From contig JAMYGW020000004.1 in the NCBI GenBank assembly GCA_025617375.2, forward strand, positions 1,178,001 through 1,242,000: 64,000 nucleotides of DNA, read 5' to 3'. Both the position numbers and the translations under genes were made by a program. The stretch comes from Acarospora socialis (taxonomy: Eukaryota; Ascomycota; Lecanoromycetes; Acarosporales; Acarosporaceae). The notes beneath the pieces are model-generated. The model had not been told where the DNA came from and did no database searches. It was given only the letters and a program-made list of their open reading frames with translations. This document shows, piece by piece, positions 1-12,352 of the stretch. The first letter of the stretch is position 1; each line of letters starts with the position of its first letter.

Positions 1-516
1 CCAAGTTTCAAACGAGCAACTGGCTTATATAGCTTGGAGGTGATGAGCAGTGCACATCTAGCACACTGATTGCTCAAACACGCGACGCCTGTGCTAGTTG
101 CAGGAAGATATGCCTGGGGCTCGGCTCCGGGTAACGTCATCCCTCCCCGATCTTGAGTCGTGGTTGGGGACGGTTCCGGTGGGCTTCGAGGCAGCCCTGG
201 CTGGTTCCCAAAGCCATAAGCGAGGGATAGAAGGTTGGATCTGGACACCTTGTAGCTTCTAAAGCTGGTGGAAGGACAGTGTAAAACCCGGTATGTGTGG
301 GGTTTCAGCAGGTAGATTCATGGCATACATTCATCTCATAGAGTAGCCTTTATTTCCATAGCCTTTGTCTGGCGACCGGGGCACAGCTTTCCACAACTCA
401 AAAGTTGTAAACAACATATCAATCTTTCAGATATCCTCGGGTTATATGTAGCATGATCTATTCATGGCGGGGGCCTCCTGCCGTTCCGCCAAGTAATTCC
501 GCTCTAGATATCAACA
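1..516. other. Upstream region without a recognised gene
   Basis: I see no conserved coding frame, tRNA or repeat here. The right part is presumably the promoter and 5' leader of the ANCHR-like gene that begins at 517. Confidence 0.5.
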
Positions 517-1600
517 ATGGTCAACAGCTCCCAACAGATCGACGATGCTCTGCTCGCCCGGCTGAATGCTCTCAAGATATCAACCGTGACATTCGAGGCA
601 TCTAAGTACGCCACTTCCAGCCATGCCTTCGAGTTTAACTGATAAAAGCGTGGGCAGAAACTCGTTAAGCCAACCTCCAAATCAATTAGACGGCGGACGG
701 ACAAGCACCTCAGCGCCCAAGGAGGATGAGCTTTCCTTGCGTTTCCGCAAGCTCGGACACGCTACAGCGGCTTCCAGTAGCCCGGTTCGAAACCTAGGCA
801 GCGAAAGGGTCGGCGAATGGTCAGTGCCTAGCAGACACAATGAAGAAGACGACAAGTCTGTCGAAGAGCTTCTTGCGGAGCTCGAGCAGACCGGAGATCA
901 ATGGAACATAGACCCGCACGATGCCCAAGAAGTACGGGCTCTCCTCGCCGAGGCGCGGGATGTATTACCGTCTGCGCCGGAACATGCGTCCCGGGAACAG
1001 GGTGCAGAGGCTCAAGGGAAGAGAAGCTCGTGGGAAGAAGACATCGACGTCTCAGCGTTCGGAGTTGACGACGGAGAGGATGGGACAGAATCCTTGAGCG
1101 AAGAGCAAGAGGCGGCACTGTCCTTGCAACGGATCCTCGACGAAGTCGGCCTCGAGGACCAGAACGACAAACTCTTGCCTCACGACAATGACAAGCCTGA
1201 AGCACCGGGATCTCACTCTCCCGTCCACGATCACCAGGACCCGGCCATAACGCTCAACCTGCCGTCAACGCCAACCTCCCTACCCGCATCGCATCCAGCT
1301 CCCGCCTCCCTCACATCATCCCTGACCCTCCCCTCCGTCCCCACATTTTCGCCCTCTAAGAAACCGACTAAAGTCACCTTATCTGACCTGCAGGCGAAGG
1401 CGAAGGGCAGGACTCGACCGCAGTTCACGGATGAGGAAATCGACAGCTGGTGCGTTATCTGCAATGAGGACGCGACGGTGCGGTGTGTGGGATGTGAGGG
1501 TGACTTGTACTGTGCGGGGTGCTGGAGGGAGGGGCATGTTGGGAAGGATGTGGGTTTGGAGGAGAGGGGCCATCGGTGGGTGAAGTATAGGAGGAAGTGA
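517..1600 (+). CDS. ANCHR/ZFYVE19-like abscission checkpoint regulator
   Basis: Two exons, 517-605 and 658-1600, joined over a 52-nt intron, give 343 residues. The first exon is needed: the longer downstream frame has an ATG at 623, but splicing from 517 supplies the conserved N-terminus with a MIM-like motif ([12 protein letters not shown]). A second similar motif ([10 protein letters not shown]) follows near residue 50. The middle is acidic and disordered with a Leu-rich helix ([15 protein letters not shown]). The last ~50 residues are a cysteine/histidine zinc module ([16 protein letters not shown], then CAGC and GH) closely matching the C-terminus of human ANCHR. In animals ANCHR binds VPS4/ESCRT-III at the midbody and delays abscission; a septation role here is inference. 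It converges with LMBD1, 261 nt away. Confidence 0.8.
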
Positions 1601-1861
1601 GGTAGGTCCAGTACAGCAAGTGTGAACAGTAGGGAGAGGGGGTTCAGTTGGTCGACCTCTCGGCGTTTAAATCTGTTTTGGTTCTGGATCACAAGGAATT
1701 GGGGAGAATAGTTTTGAATACATACGCCAGATGAGCTTGCTCCACTGTTTGTACGCGTACGGCCAGTAAGGAAAGAACGCCATGATACGAAGCCTAAGGC
1801 AACGCCTTAAAGAAAGGGGACACAATTTGTTCGTTGCATCATCCATAACCACTTAAGACCC

Positions 1862-3765
1862 CTAGTCGTCCTCAATATCAGCCCTACCCGCCGCACCACT
1901 ATCATTACCTCTCGTGCTCTTCGTAGCTCTCCCTGTGATGTCTTGCCAGGTGGCACCGAACCTCCTGCCGGTGCTGGCCAAAAGTCCCTCTTCCTCATCC
2001 TCTTCTGCGTCTTGATCCGCTTGGTACTCGTCCAGCTTGGGTGTGCGAAATAGTGCGGTGATGAAGACGAGAAGATAAATCGCTATACGTCAATCGGTAA
2101 AGGCTCAATGTGAATTTGGGGGGGTGAGAGTGACTTACCCAGGAAGACAAACTGGGCCCAGAAGTCGACAACGCCAAAGAACGGGAAATTGAGTGTTACA
2201 CGGTTCAGAAACGTACTGACCACGCTAGGCGTACAGACATTCTTGGCCGCAGGATTATCCGCAAGCTCAGAACACGGTCGAATGTGGCTTGTGTGGTTCG
2301 TGCAATCTGGTTGCTCGCCGGGATGCCTCGGTGGATGATCACAGAAGGTCTGGGGGCCGTACGTCGCGTATTGAGGCGCTACCATCATTGCAAGCGAGTA
2401 GTTGATGGCGAAGGCGATCAAAGTAAGCATCACTGTGGCCATCAACAACGCCTGCGGTGACGTGTGGCCCTTCCTGATCTGGAAGATCCGAAGCCAGAGG
2501 AACCGTATGCCAAGGCTTGCGATACCAACAATGGAGCTGGCAAAGAAGAACAGCACCAGGAGGAGGAAGATGACGTAGTCAACGGGAAAGACTTTGGCCG
2601 AGTTGACGAAGACCCAGTTGATAGGATTGAAGATGTTGATATGGCCCAGTACATATCCACAGTGGCGCTTGCAAATGGAGTTCTTGGCTTTGTCAATTCC
2701 GGTCAACAGCATAGAAACCCAGATGACGATAGCAACGAGCATCAGGAAGATGCCTCCAAGTAGTTTGATGGGTCGAAAGATAGCTTCGGTTTTGATCCAC
2801 GTCTTCATCAACCAGCCCTGACCCTCTCCGGTCGACTCCGCAGCCAAACGCTCCCGACGAACGAGCGTCCTCTCTTCTCGAACAAGGGCATCGAGCTCCC
2901 TGCGATCTTTCGGTGTTAGCCCTTCAGATCGTCCAATGTTACGCATTTCAAGCTGGCGTTGCCTTTCCCGATTTTGCTCGAGTGCGGAGGTAGTATTTGC
3001 AGTCAACGTGGGAGCAGATATGGCGGGTGCGGACTTGATGCAGGCAACTGGCAGGAGGGCAAAGCCAGCAGAGGTGTACAGGACATAGATGAGTGTGCCG
3101 AGCGTAATCAGGAGACCCAAGGCGAAGGTCAGCGCACGCTCGCCGTCTGGTATAGAGGTCTTATTAATACTTCACATACACGTCCATGTGGCCATCAGCG
3201 TGGACTTACGGTTCTCTGTCAGCAGGTTCTTGAAGTAATCCAGATCAAAATGTGCACCCCTCCGATCCCTCGCAACCGGTACGAAGAAGCCCACCACGAA
3301 CAAGATGATCACCAGAGCAATGAAAGCCAACGTGTATTTGAGGGCACCCCAGAGTCGTTTCCCAATCGTTTGCGTCCCCTCCTCCGTTGCGACTTCATCA
3401 TATTCTTCGTACCAAAAGTATGTGAACGGTACAACGGCCAGGCAGAGTAGCACATCCAGAGAGTATAGAGTGTAGTAGACAATCTTCAAGGTGAGCAATA
3501 TATTGTCCACCCTATCCTGTGAAGCCCAACCCTTCCTCTGCCCGAGTTTCGAAGATGTGGTGGAGGAAACGAGGGCAACGTCGACTGGTAGCAGCAGAAC
3601 CGTCGCAAACAGAGATGTTAAGGTGAAGATGCACACAATAGTGACAGCCACGGATCGCTCCCGAGCTGTCTGATAGGTGTAGACAAAGATGGAAGCAATA
3701 GCGACCAAAAGCACAACCACGATGGCATACACAACCCAGATCAAGGTCGTTTGTATCAGCGCCAT
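1862..3765 (-). CDS. Probable lysosomal cobalamin transporter, LMBD1 family
   Basis: Three exons (3210-3765, 2139-3146, 1862-2082) with introns of 63 and 56 nt encode 594 residues. The start ([17 protein letters not shown]) matches the family; an upstream in-frame alternative is not needed. The protein is a multi-pass membrane protein with about nine hydrophobic segments and a charged cytoplasmic loop rich in Arg/Glu after the fifth. Motifs remembered from Aspergillus orthologues are present, such as [16 protein letters not shown] and [18 protein letters not shown]1 in animals exports cobalamin from lysosomes; most ascomycetes do not need B12, so the fungal substrate is uncertain. The C-terminus is an acidic tail ending in EDD. 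The gene diverges from CFT1 over 352 nt. Confidence 0.88.
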
Positions 3766-4117
3766 AGCTTTAAGCGGTGACCATTCGTTCAGCAAGTTGA
3801 AACCCCGGGTATAGTCGCTGCTGGGATGCTAAAGACAGATGGCAAGCTCCAGAATTGCGTTCCGCCGGTAGACAAAGACTGCCCGAACTCGAGGCGACAA
3901 GTGGTGAAGTATGCGGAGCTCTCAACTCATCGGCGAAGCGCGGGGCTTAGCTTGCCCTGCCTTGCGGAGCTCCATAGCAGCTGCTGAGTCAGCATTCTTA
4001 AAGCGCGATCGGTCTCTTTGCGGACCGATGTGGACCCTGGACAGAGAGCTGCACCAGCTCAAGCAGCAACTATGTGGTAACCGGTTGAGGAACAACATTC
4101 GAGTTCAAGATAGCATC
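3766..4117. promoter_or_regulatory. Divergent intergenic region LMBD1/CFT1
   Basis: These 352 nt separate two start codons facing away from each other and must hold both promoters. The CFT1 frame stays open upstream to 3911, but the conserved protein begins at 4118. I see no clear TATA box. Confidence 0.45.
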
Positions 4118-7100
4118 ATGCAATGCCTCACAGAGCTTACACCCCCAACGGCCGTCACGCATGCGCTATATCTCCCATTTCTTGGGCCGTCGTCAAACAA
4201 TCTTGTCGTCGCCAAGACCTCACTTCTTCAGATATTCACGCTCAAGACGGTCACGGCAGAGGCGGGCACCAGAAGTCATGGAACGGCTATCGACAATATA
4301 CACCACGCTACTCGACGTGAGTTCGAAAGCGATAGCCTCGATCAGTCCTACCTGGCCTCCGATATAACCTTACAAAAGTCTGAGCGCATCCAGAGTACTA
4401 AGCTGGTGTTGGTATCCGAATTCACCTTATCAGGAACGATCCTGTCCATCGCGCGGGTCAAGACACTAGGGTCACTATCTGGTGGAGAGGCTCTACTCGT
4501 TGCCTTCAAAGATGCCAAACTGAGTCTCGTTGAGTGGGACCCACAACTGAATAGTATCGCCACAATATCTATCCATTATTACGAGCGAGAAGACCTTCAA
4601 GGAAGCCCGTGGACTCCTCCTTTAAGTCAATGCGTCAATTATCTTACAGTTGATCCAAGCAGCCGATGTGCGGCTCTGAAGTTTGGTGCACGAAACCTCG
4701 CCATTTTGCCCTTCCACCAAGCTGGCGATGATTTGGTCATGGATGATTATGATCCTGACATTGATGGTGATCATCCTGAACATATCACGTCCACCGGGCA
4801 GTCAGGAGGGAGAACTCTCGAATCACAAACCCCTTACGCGTCTTCCTTTGTATTACCTATCTCAGCATTAGATCCAAGCCTTATACACCCCGTTCATCTT
4901 GCATTTCTGTATGAGTACCGCGAACCTACATTTGGCATCTTGTCCTCTCAAACCGCTGCCTCTGTGTCGCTGCTGCATGAGCGACGTGACATTCTGGCCT
5001 ACACCGTCTTCACGCTGGATCTAGAACAACGTGCTTCGACTAGTTTACTTTCTGTTTCAGGTCTTCCTTACGATCTTCATAGAGTCATTCCGTTACCATT
5101 ACCCGTCGGTGGAGCACTACTCGTAGGTGCCAATGGGTTAATTCACGTTGACCAGGCTGGGAAAACAAATGGCGTTGGTGTCAATGAGTTTGCGAAGCAT
5201 TGCTCTTCATTTGCAATGGCTGATCAATCCGAGTTATCGATGAAGCTAGAAGGATGCACGGTCGAGCACCTTGGGGCCGACAATGGTGATATGCTAATAA
5301 TCCTACAAACTGGGCAGCTGGCTGTCTTGGGGTTTCGGTTAGATGGACGTTCAGTTTCTGGGATCTCAGTCCGACGTGTAGCAGAAACCCATGGTGGCCA
5401 GACCGTTCTAGGTAGAGCATCCTGCGCTGCTACACTGGGACGTGGAAGACTATTTGTTGGAAGCGAGGACTCTGATTCCGTCATACTTGGGTGGACTCGT
5501 CAATCTGATCGATCAAAAAGAAAGCGATCACAGGCGGGTCTGAAAATCGAAGATGAGAATGAGTCCACTGACGCAGACGACATGGATGATGATGATGATG
5601 ATGACCTTTACTCTGGAGCAGCTGTGGACAGTCAGCAAGAGCCTCGTGCCCCAATATCCCAACCGAGCGCAGATGGGGACTACGTTTTTAAGATCCACGA
5701 CTTTTTGTCCAACCTAGCGCCTCTATCTGATATTGCTCTTGGTCGTCCCAGCCTTATTCCGGACGGTGAAGATACGAGGAGCTTAGATGATGCGCACGCC
5801 AACTTGGATTTGGTCAGTGCAAGTGGTCGTGGTCGTGCTGGAGGCTTCACAGTGTTGAAGCGCGAGATCGATCCCAAGATCATTAGCCGTTTTAACTTTC
5901 GCGACGCACATGGTGTATGGTCTGTAAGCACTAAGAAAACAGGACTCAAGGGAGCTCCGATTCAACCGTTGACCGACAGTGCAGCAAACGGTGCACCTGC
6001 TGTGGACAACGGTCTTGACAACTTCATGATTGTTTCACAGACTACCGAAACGGGAGCGGAAGAGTCGAAGGTGTACGCTCTAATGGCAACAGGGTTCGAA
6101 GAGATGTTGGATACCGAGTTTGAATCGGCAGCAGGTGGGACTATAGATGTCGGGATCTTGGCTGGTGGGACCCGAGTTGTGCAGGCATTGAAAGGACAGA
6201 TTAGAAGCTATGACGGAGGTAAGTGGAGATCACAAGTCCACCCTGTTGCGTTTTGTTAGAAAGCAGTTTCAGCTGCCATTTACTACCATCCCTAGCATAT
6301 CGCTTTACACAGTGCAAGTCCCCTAATCGTCAGCTTCACACTGGCCTTGAGCATCCCGAGAAGGATTCGGCTATCAACTATATCGCTTTTGCCTGACCGA
6401 GGCCGAACAATAGCCTGCAATACAGTTTGTGTTGGGGAAACTTCTTTTACATCATGATGCCTGGTTCCCAGCCTAGTCGGAGAGATTCGAAGCTCGCACT
6501 TCAAGATATCGTGTTTTGCACATGTCTGATAGAAACAATATAGAACGCTGCATGTCATCTAAAATTGTACAGTTGTGCCACGTGTGCTCTTTACCACACA
6601 TAATTACATCTGGTCAACCAATACTATCAACGGCTAACTTCTAAACCCCTTAGACTTTGGCCTGGCCCAGATATATCCTATGACAGACGAGCTCACGGGT
6701 GCTGAACCCAAGATTGTCAGTACGAGCTTCGCAGACCCATATGTGCTCGTTGTTCGGGACGACGCAAGCATTATGGTTTTAGAAGCCGATGACAGCGGAG
6801 ACCTAGACGAAGTTGAACGAGGCGACATACTACTTGCTACAAAATGGCTCGCTGGTTCCTTGTATAAAGATACCAAAGGGGCATTCAGTAATCTGCGGAA
6901 AGACCAACCTCAAGCCGCAAATACTAATGTCTTCATGTTCCTACTGGGTGCCAATGGTGGCCTGCAGGTAAGCGCTTCCACTTTTGTACTGTCTCTTGAG
7001 AAATGCTTCCTATTCGGTCTCACTGACATTGCCACGTCCTAGGTTTTCCAAGTACCTGATCTGGCAAATCCTGTGTACACCGCCGAGACCCTGAGCTTCC

Positions 7101-9285
7101 TACCGCCATATCTCTCTGCAGAGTATACGGTCAAAAGATCGGTGGCGCGGGAAACGATTACGGAGATCCTCGTCGCAGACATTGGGGACCGTACCGCCAG
7201 CTCACCCTATCTCATAGTTGTGTTCCCTATGGATAAGAACACTGATCCTTGTTTCTAATCGGTCTCTAGCTCCGTGACGCGAACGATGATCTCACAATCT
7301 ATGAACCTTACAACTCACCAGTCGATGGCAATGGGACTTCCGACCGATTCGCCTTGCGCTTCCTTAAAATCCAGAATCCTCAATTGGCAAAATCCCCAAT
7401 TGAGTCCGTTGCGGAAACAATCACAGCTGACGAACAAGGTCGCAACCAGCCATTAAGGGCCGTGCCCGATGTTGGAGGTTATAGCACGGTTTTCGTTGCT
7501 GGTGTCTCGCCGAGCTTTGTCCTCAAGTCTGCATCTACCCTCCCGAGAGTATTCGGATTAAGGGGCAACGCTGTCAAGAGCATGAGCGGCTTCAACACTG
7601 ACGGATGTCACAAAGGATTTGTGTACATTGACTTCGAGGTTAGATCATCCCGATCCCTTCACTAGAGTAGACTAACGCTCTGCGAAGGGTATTGTACGCA
7701 TATCTCAGCTACCACCCGGCGTGCGCTTTGGGGAAAGCAGCTGGTTGGCGCAGAAGAAAGTGCTCGGTGAAGAGGTACAGGCGTTGAGCTACCATCCCTC
7801 TATGGAGGTATATGTACTAGGCACAAGCCGGAAGGTCGACTTTAAACTGCCTGAGGATGATGACTTTCACCATGAATGGAAAAGTGAAGGTATGCTTCGC
7901 TCAAATATGTCGCTCAGTCTATCTCAGTACTAATTTCCGACGAAGAAATCTCCTTGAGGCCACAAATCGATCAGGGCTTCGTCAGGCTTCTCAGCCCTAT
8001 CAACTGGAGTATTATAGACACGTGAGAATACTCATCAACTGAGATTACGCACCAACACTAACACTTGGTCATAGGTATGAGCTCGACCATGCCGAGTTCG
8101 TCATGTGCATCCGCGCACTCAATCTCGAGATCTCCGAAAACACTCATGAGCGTCAAGACCTTATCGCTGTTGGGACAGCTATTATCCAGGGTGAAGATCT
8201 TCCTGCTCGAGGGTGCATCTATGTTTTTGAAGTCATCAACGTCGTCCCTGAACCAGACCGCCCCGAAACCGATCGCAAGCTCAAGCTAATCGCCCAGGAA
8301 GAAGTCAAGGGAGCAGTGACTGCTTTATCAGAAATCGGCACACAGGGGTTCCTCCTAGAAGCACAAGGGCAGAAATGCATGGTCAGGGGTCTGAAAGAGG
8401 ACGGAAGTCTCTTACCAGTCGCTTTCATGGATATGCAGTGCTATGTTAGTGTTGCACGGGAACTGAAGGGAACAGGCTTGTGTGTCATGGGTGACGCCGT
8501 TAAGGGTGTGTGGTTCACCGGGTACTCGGTATGATACTCAGCACAGCCAGCATTCTTTGTTACTGGGATGCTAATGGTTTGGCCATGTAGGAGGAACCTT
8601 ACCAGATGAGGCTATTTGGCAAGTATATACAAAACCTTGAAGTCATAGCAGCCGACTTTTTACCGGACGGAAAGCAGCTATACATCGTAGTCGCGGACGC
8701 GGAGTGTAACATCCACATACTCCAGTTCGATCCAGAGCGTACGTCTTCCAAGTTACTGCGTGCCGATCATTCATACTAACAACAATACCAGACCCCAAAT
8801 CTCTCTCCGGTCAACGACTCCTTCACCGAAGCATCTTCCACCACGGACATTTCACCTCGTCTCTAACCCTTCTCCCGCGTACTCCTACATCCTCTGAACT
8901 CAGCGCAGCATCAATGTCTGATGAGATGGACACGGACACCATGATCCCGGAGTCTCCACCCTACCAAATTCTGATGACAACGCAAACTGGTAGTCTAGCA
9001 CTTATCACTCCTCTGAACGAGCAGGTCTACCGTCGTCTTCAGGTGCTGCAAACACAACTCGTCAACACTCTGGACCACCCTTGCGGGCTAAATCCCCGCG
9101 CTTACCGGGTCGCGGAGAGCGACGGCACGGGTGGACGGGGAATGCTCGATGGCGCATTGCTGAGACGATGGACGGAGCTGGGCAGTCAGCGGAAGGCCGA
9201 AGTGGCTGGGAGAGTGGGCGTGGCCAACTGGGTCGTGCGTGGGGATCTGGACATGATTGGTGGTGGTGGTCTAGGGTACTTGTAG
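4118..9285 (+). CDS. cft1: CFT1, CPSF160-like cleavage and polyadenylation factor subunit
   Basis: Nine exons encode 1443 residues: 4118-6218, 6654-6967, 7043-7216, 7270-7638, 7688-7889, 7946-8021, 8075-8528, 8591-8738 and 8792-9285. All junctions keep frame. The start ([17 protein letters not shown]) is the conserved CFT1 N-terminus. The family has an N-terminal MMS1-like propeller region and a C-terminal CPSF A domain; here the latter starts around residue 1040 and includes [18 protein letters not shown]. An acidic run with seven consecutive Asp lies near residues 490-500 and is encoded by a short GAT repeat. CFT1 scaffolds the nuclear complex that recognises the poly(A) signal. Introns 2-8 are 49-75 nt, but the first is 435 nt, unusual for this window. 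The third intron has a weak GTTGTG donor. Confidence 0.95.
6219..6653 (+). other. Unusually long first intron of CFT1
   Basis: This 435-nt intron has a GTAAGT donor and a CCCCTTAG acceptor, with GGCTAAC as a good branch point 20 nt before the end. Reading through from exon 1 ends at a stop at 6257-6259, which would truncate the protein after about 713 residues. The antisense strand holds an ATG-initiated 88-codon frame (6292-6558) that I do not recognise. Confidence 0.8.
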
Positions 9286-11037
9286 GGTGTTATTTGAGTT
9301 GTTTCCGAGTGTGTTGAGGAGCACAGCCACCGTATTCCAGGCGATGCAGAGTGACGTTACACCAATTGTTGCGGCTGAGTTTCGGTAAATCTTGGAACGC
9401 GGGGTGCAGCTAGATGCGGAGTAGGATTTGTTGGCTTTCCCAAATGGTATTCTGCCACCAAGGAAGTTCGGCCCGTAGAGTACCGCGCATCTAGGTTTCT
9501 GGATGCACTGCATTGATTCGTCCCGCACCTACAGTTTTCAGTACCCCACTGTTCTACTCCGTAGGTGACTCGGAACCTTTGTCCCAGATTCACATTTGGA
9601 GAACAGTCTGTTTGCTTTTGTGTAACTTAGCCATCTTATCTTCTCAGTGGTCAAATGACCGTGTGAGTTGTACCTAAGAGATTCTCTTCTGGTTATGATG
9701 TATTTCAACGAAAGTCCGTTTTTGTTGACGTTTATTATACAAGATAAAATCCCACATCGTTCAAAAGCCTCTGTGGTGTAGTTGGCTATCACGCAGGTAA
9801 AGCAGAATAAGATACTTGTTACGTCGAAACTTTGATCTGACTGATCTTCTTAGGTCTCATAGCAAATATGATTCAGCTCAGACTGGGATATCCTGAGGTC
9901 ACCAGTTCGATCCTGGTCGGAGGCAATATTCTTTTTGTCTTTTCATTTTCTTCTCTGGTTTGATGAGGTAAAGATCTCCTCACAAGATTATCGCCCAGTT
10001 CATATGGTTGTATCGTGGGACAACAGGGACATCAGTGCGGCTCAAAGAACTTCAATTACTGACCTTTGTGCACCCCAATCCCACCTCTGATGACAACATA
10101 AATTACGATAGCAAAGCACGGCCTCAGAGAAAAACTCTGCTCGAGCCAGAGGCGAAAGCCGGTTTGGGAAAAGAGGACACAACTTTCAAGGTTGAAGATC
10201 TAACGGATGATCATGACTATTTGGCGGATATCGCCCTGTGGGAGCTTCAAGACATAAACATGGAACTCAACCCAATCTGATAAGACATTTCATGTAGATC
10301 GGCGTTAGATCGGACTTTGAGTCAGGGCAAATATCTGGGTACCTTGCCGCCGAAAATAAGGCATGGTTTCGTGAGCGACTCCTTTACTCGAAGTTACCTG
10401 GCCTCAGCTGTAACGCCATCTAGCCGACGCTGATCGGGGCGTCTCAAACGACTTAGCTATACGCGAGCGAAGCAGCCAAGGACCTCCCAATATTAGCCAT
10501 CAACTGACACTATGACAGCTTCTCAAAACTCCGGTCGTCGGATACCCACCTTCGGGAAGATGCATTCCTGGCTCGATTGTGGAGAGCCCCACCATCTTTC
10601 ACTGAGATCTCAGTAACAACATCTACTAAGCCCTACAGAGGCTGGACGTCGGGCACACCACACTTCGATGGACTCTGTTTCGGGCAACCTACACCGCGCC
10701 ACGGCTGTCGCAAGATATGTGACTCGTGACTGGCGGGCTAGGCCTTCTCCACTCCCGCTGACAGTAAGAGGTTTGGAACCTCGCTGCTGCTTTTGTTCAA
10801 TGATACCTTAGCTGCTTCATCATCTCCCAACCTTGAATGGCTGTGTATCTACGTTGGGCCGCTTTACGGAGTCACCCCCGAGGAGTCGAGGTCGAGTAAG
10901 AACGCTTTAAGTCTAATGTCTGTTCTCGCATTCTGGACTCGACGTTGTTATTGCCCTGTCCGTACTTGCTTCCATACCAAGATCTGCTCGCATCCTCATT
11001 TACTTGCATCTTCATCTACGTAATCAACACTATTATC
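9286..11037. other. Gene-poor intergenic region
   Basis: Apart from the tRNA-like gene at 9767-9925, I find no supported gene here. The longest frame (10008-10280) starts at a TTG and resembles nothing I know. The last few hundred bases probably carry the promoter of the small secreted protein gene at 11038. Confidence 0.45.
9767..9925 (+). tRNA. tRNA-like gene with a long intron, or tRNA pseudogene
   Basis: The ends pair as a seven-base acceptor stem (GCCTCTG with CGGAGGC, one G-T pair) followed by discriminator A. An A box with the D arm (TGGTGTAGTTGG, GTG paired with CAC) and a perfect T arm (ACCAG TTCGATC CTGGT, containing the B box) are present. A T5 run, a likely Pol III terminator, lies 8 nt downstream. 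The D and T arms resemble fungal valine tRNAs. The anticodon arm is interrupted: only CAGG and CCTG pair, with a T-T mismatch and no clear U33. A mature tRNA would need an intron of about 86 nt. The anticodon cannot be read with confidence. It may be a tRNA with an odd intron, a decayed tRNA, or a tRNA-derived SINE head. Confidence 0.4.
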
Positions 11038-11546
11038 ATGATCTATCACCGGCTCCAATTGTCCGGCCCCAGACACCTGATCCAGCTAGCTATGGCATTC
11101 ATGCTCTTAGCCCTAACCACCAGCTCGCCCGTCAAGCCAAGATCAAAACAACCCGTCAGTTACCCCCAACCCCAACCACAACCCTAAATACACCCTCATC
11201 CTCGCCCCAACTCCGCACCAAGCTAACAGCGACCCACCAGCAAATGCCCGTCTGCCCACGCGAGCCCGCTCCCGCCGCTGCCGACCTCCCTCGCGGCTTC
11301 CACTCCAGCCAATGGACCTCCTTCCAGCACTACTGCACTGCGCGCAATCCGGGCCCGAACTGCCGTTGTGTGACGGACCACATGACCGGCGAGCTGACAG
11401 TCGAGTGCCTGCCACAACTGGGAAACGGGATGTTCGCGCATGGGTCCGTCGTGGCGACGAACGAGTGTCTGCTGTATTGTTCCTGCGAGCTCATCTTCTG
11501 GGCCGGCATATATCCTCCTCTTCCTCGCATGGGGCAGGTGCGTTGA
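11038..11546 (+). CDS. Small secreted cysteine-rich protein (candidate effector-like)
   Basis: Two exons, 11038-11154 and 11241-11546, encode 140 residues across an 86-nt intron with a GTCAGT donor, a CTAAC branch point and a CCAG acceptor. Residues ~15-30 form a hydrophobic stretch (LIQLAMAFMLLALTTS) typical of a signal peptide, though it follows a longish N-region. The mature part has eight cysteines, at 44, 71, 80, 82, 95, 115, 119 and 121, with CRC and CLLYCSC spacing, suggesting four disulphides. I do not recognise the family. It is isolated by flanking intergenic DNA. The C-terminal tail after residue 121 (WAGIYPPLPRMGQVR) may change if a further intron exists near 11535. No homology search was possible. 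Confidence 0.55.
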
Positions 11547-12352
11547 GGGATGCTTTTGGAACCCTGTGTGATTTGGTTGCGCGGGGGTTAGGCAGGGCTA
11601 ACTGCAGAGGGTCGTGCCACTGAAGGGTAGCCAGTCTGGGAGATGGGTCAGAAAGCCTGTCGATGGTCGATGGCTCCGTCAGTATGCGACACGCCGTGGG
11701 TTGGTGTGGAATAATAGAAACGAAACAATCTAGAACAACAAATACTGATACTGGGTCCTGCGACATTTCTTTTACTTCACAGATCAAATCTGTCATTGTG
11801 CACCAACAGCTAAGACCTGTGTCTATCTAAAGTCTGCACCACCGGAGACATGCTATAGCCTACAGTACCCTAACTACAATCCTGCTAGCCTACTACAGAG
11901 CAATGATATACTGCAAGGACCCTCGCCAGACCGTTTGGTCTGAATGCTTTCTGACTAACCAGATATAGCCACGTCGTCGTCCCAACCAAGGCCTACGCTT
12001 ACTGAGTCACCTTCACTCCCCGCTGCGCCTTAGACTCTCTTTTATCTATCTACATAGCAGGAAGAACAAGTGTTTTCCCGATATCTGTGATACAAGCCCT
12101 TGGACCGACACATCTAGAAAGTAGTCACCATTCAGACTCAGCGCTCACATTGACACGCCCGACGACCATCGAAGCCATGACGCCGCAACACCATCTAAAG
12201 AACCATATCGCCAGTGCCCATACACCAACAACGCTTACATATTCATAGAGCCCAAAACCCGCCACCCCAGCCAACGCCGCCCAGTTCCCCAACTCCAGCA
12301 CGCACCCCTCTCCCAACTCCACAACCCGCCGTTGGAACCCTTCCCCCATTTC
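11547..12352. other. Intergenic region between convergent genes
   Basis: No supported gene. Minus-strand frames at 12125-12349 and 12235-12819 are shadows of or read past the ATG6 3' end. The stretch is presumably 3' UTRs of the secreted protein gene and ATG6. Confidence 0.5.

Noticed and set aside
10008-10280. 90-codon plus-strand frame downstream of the tRNA-like gene
   Set aside because: It starts with TTG, has no recognised similarity and no intron or promoter support.
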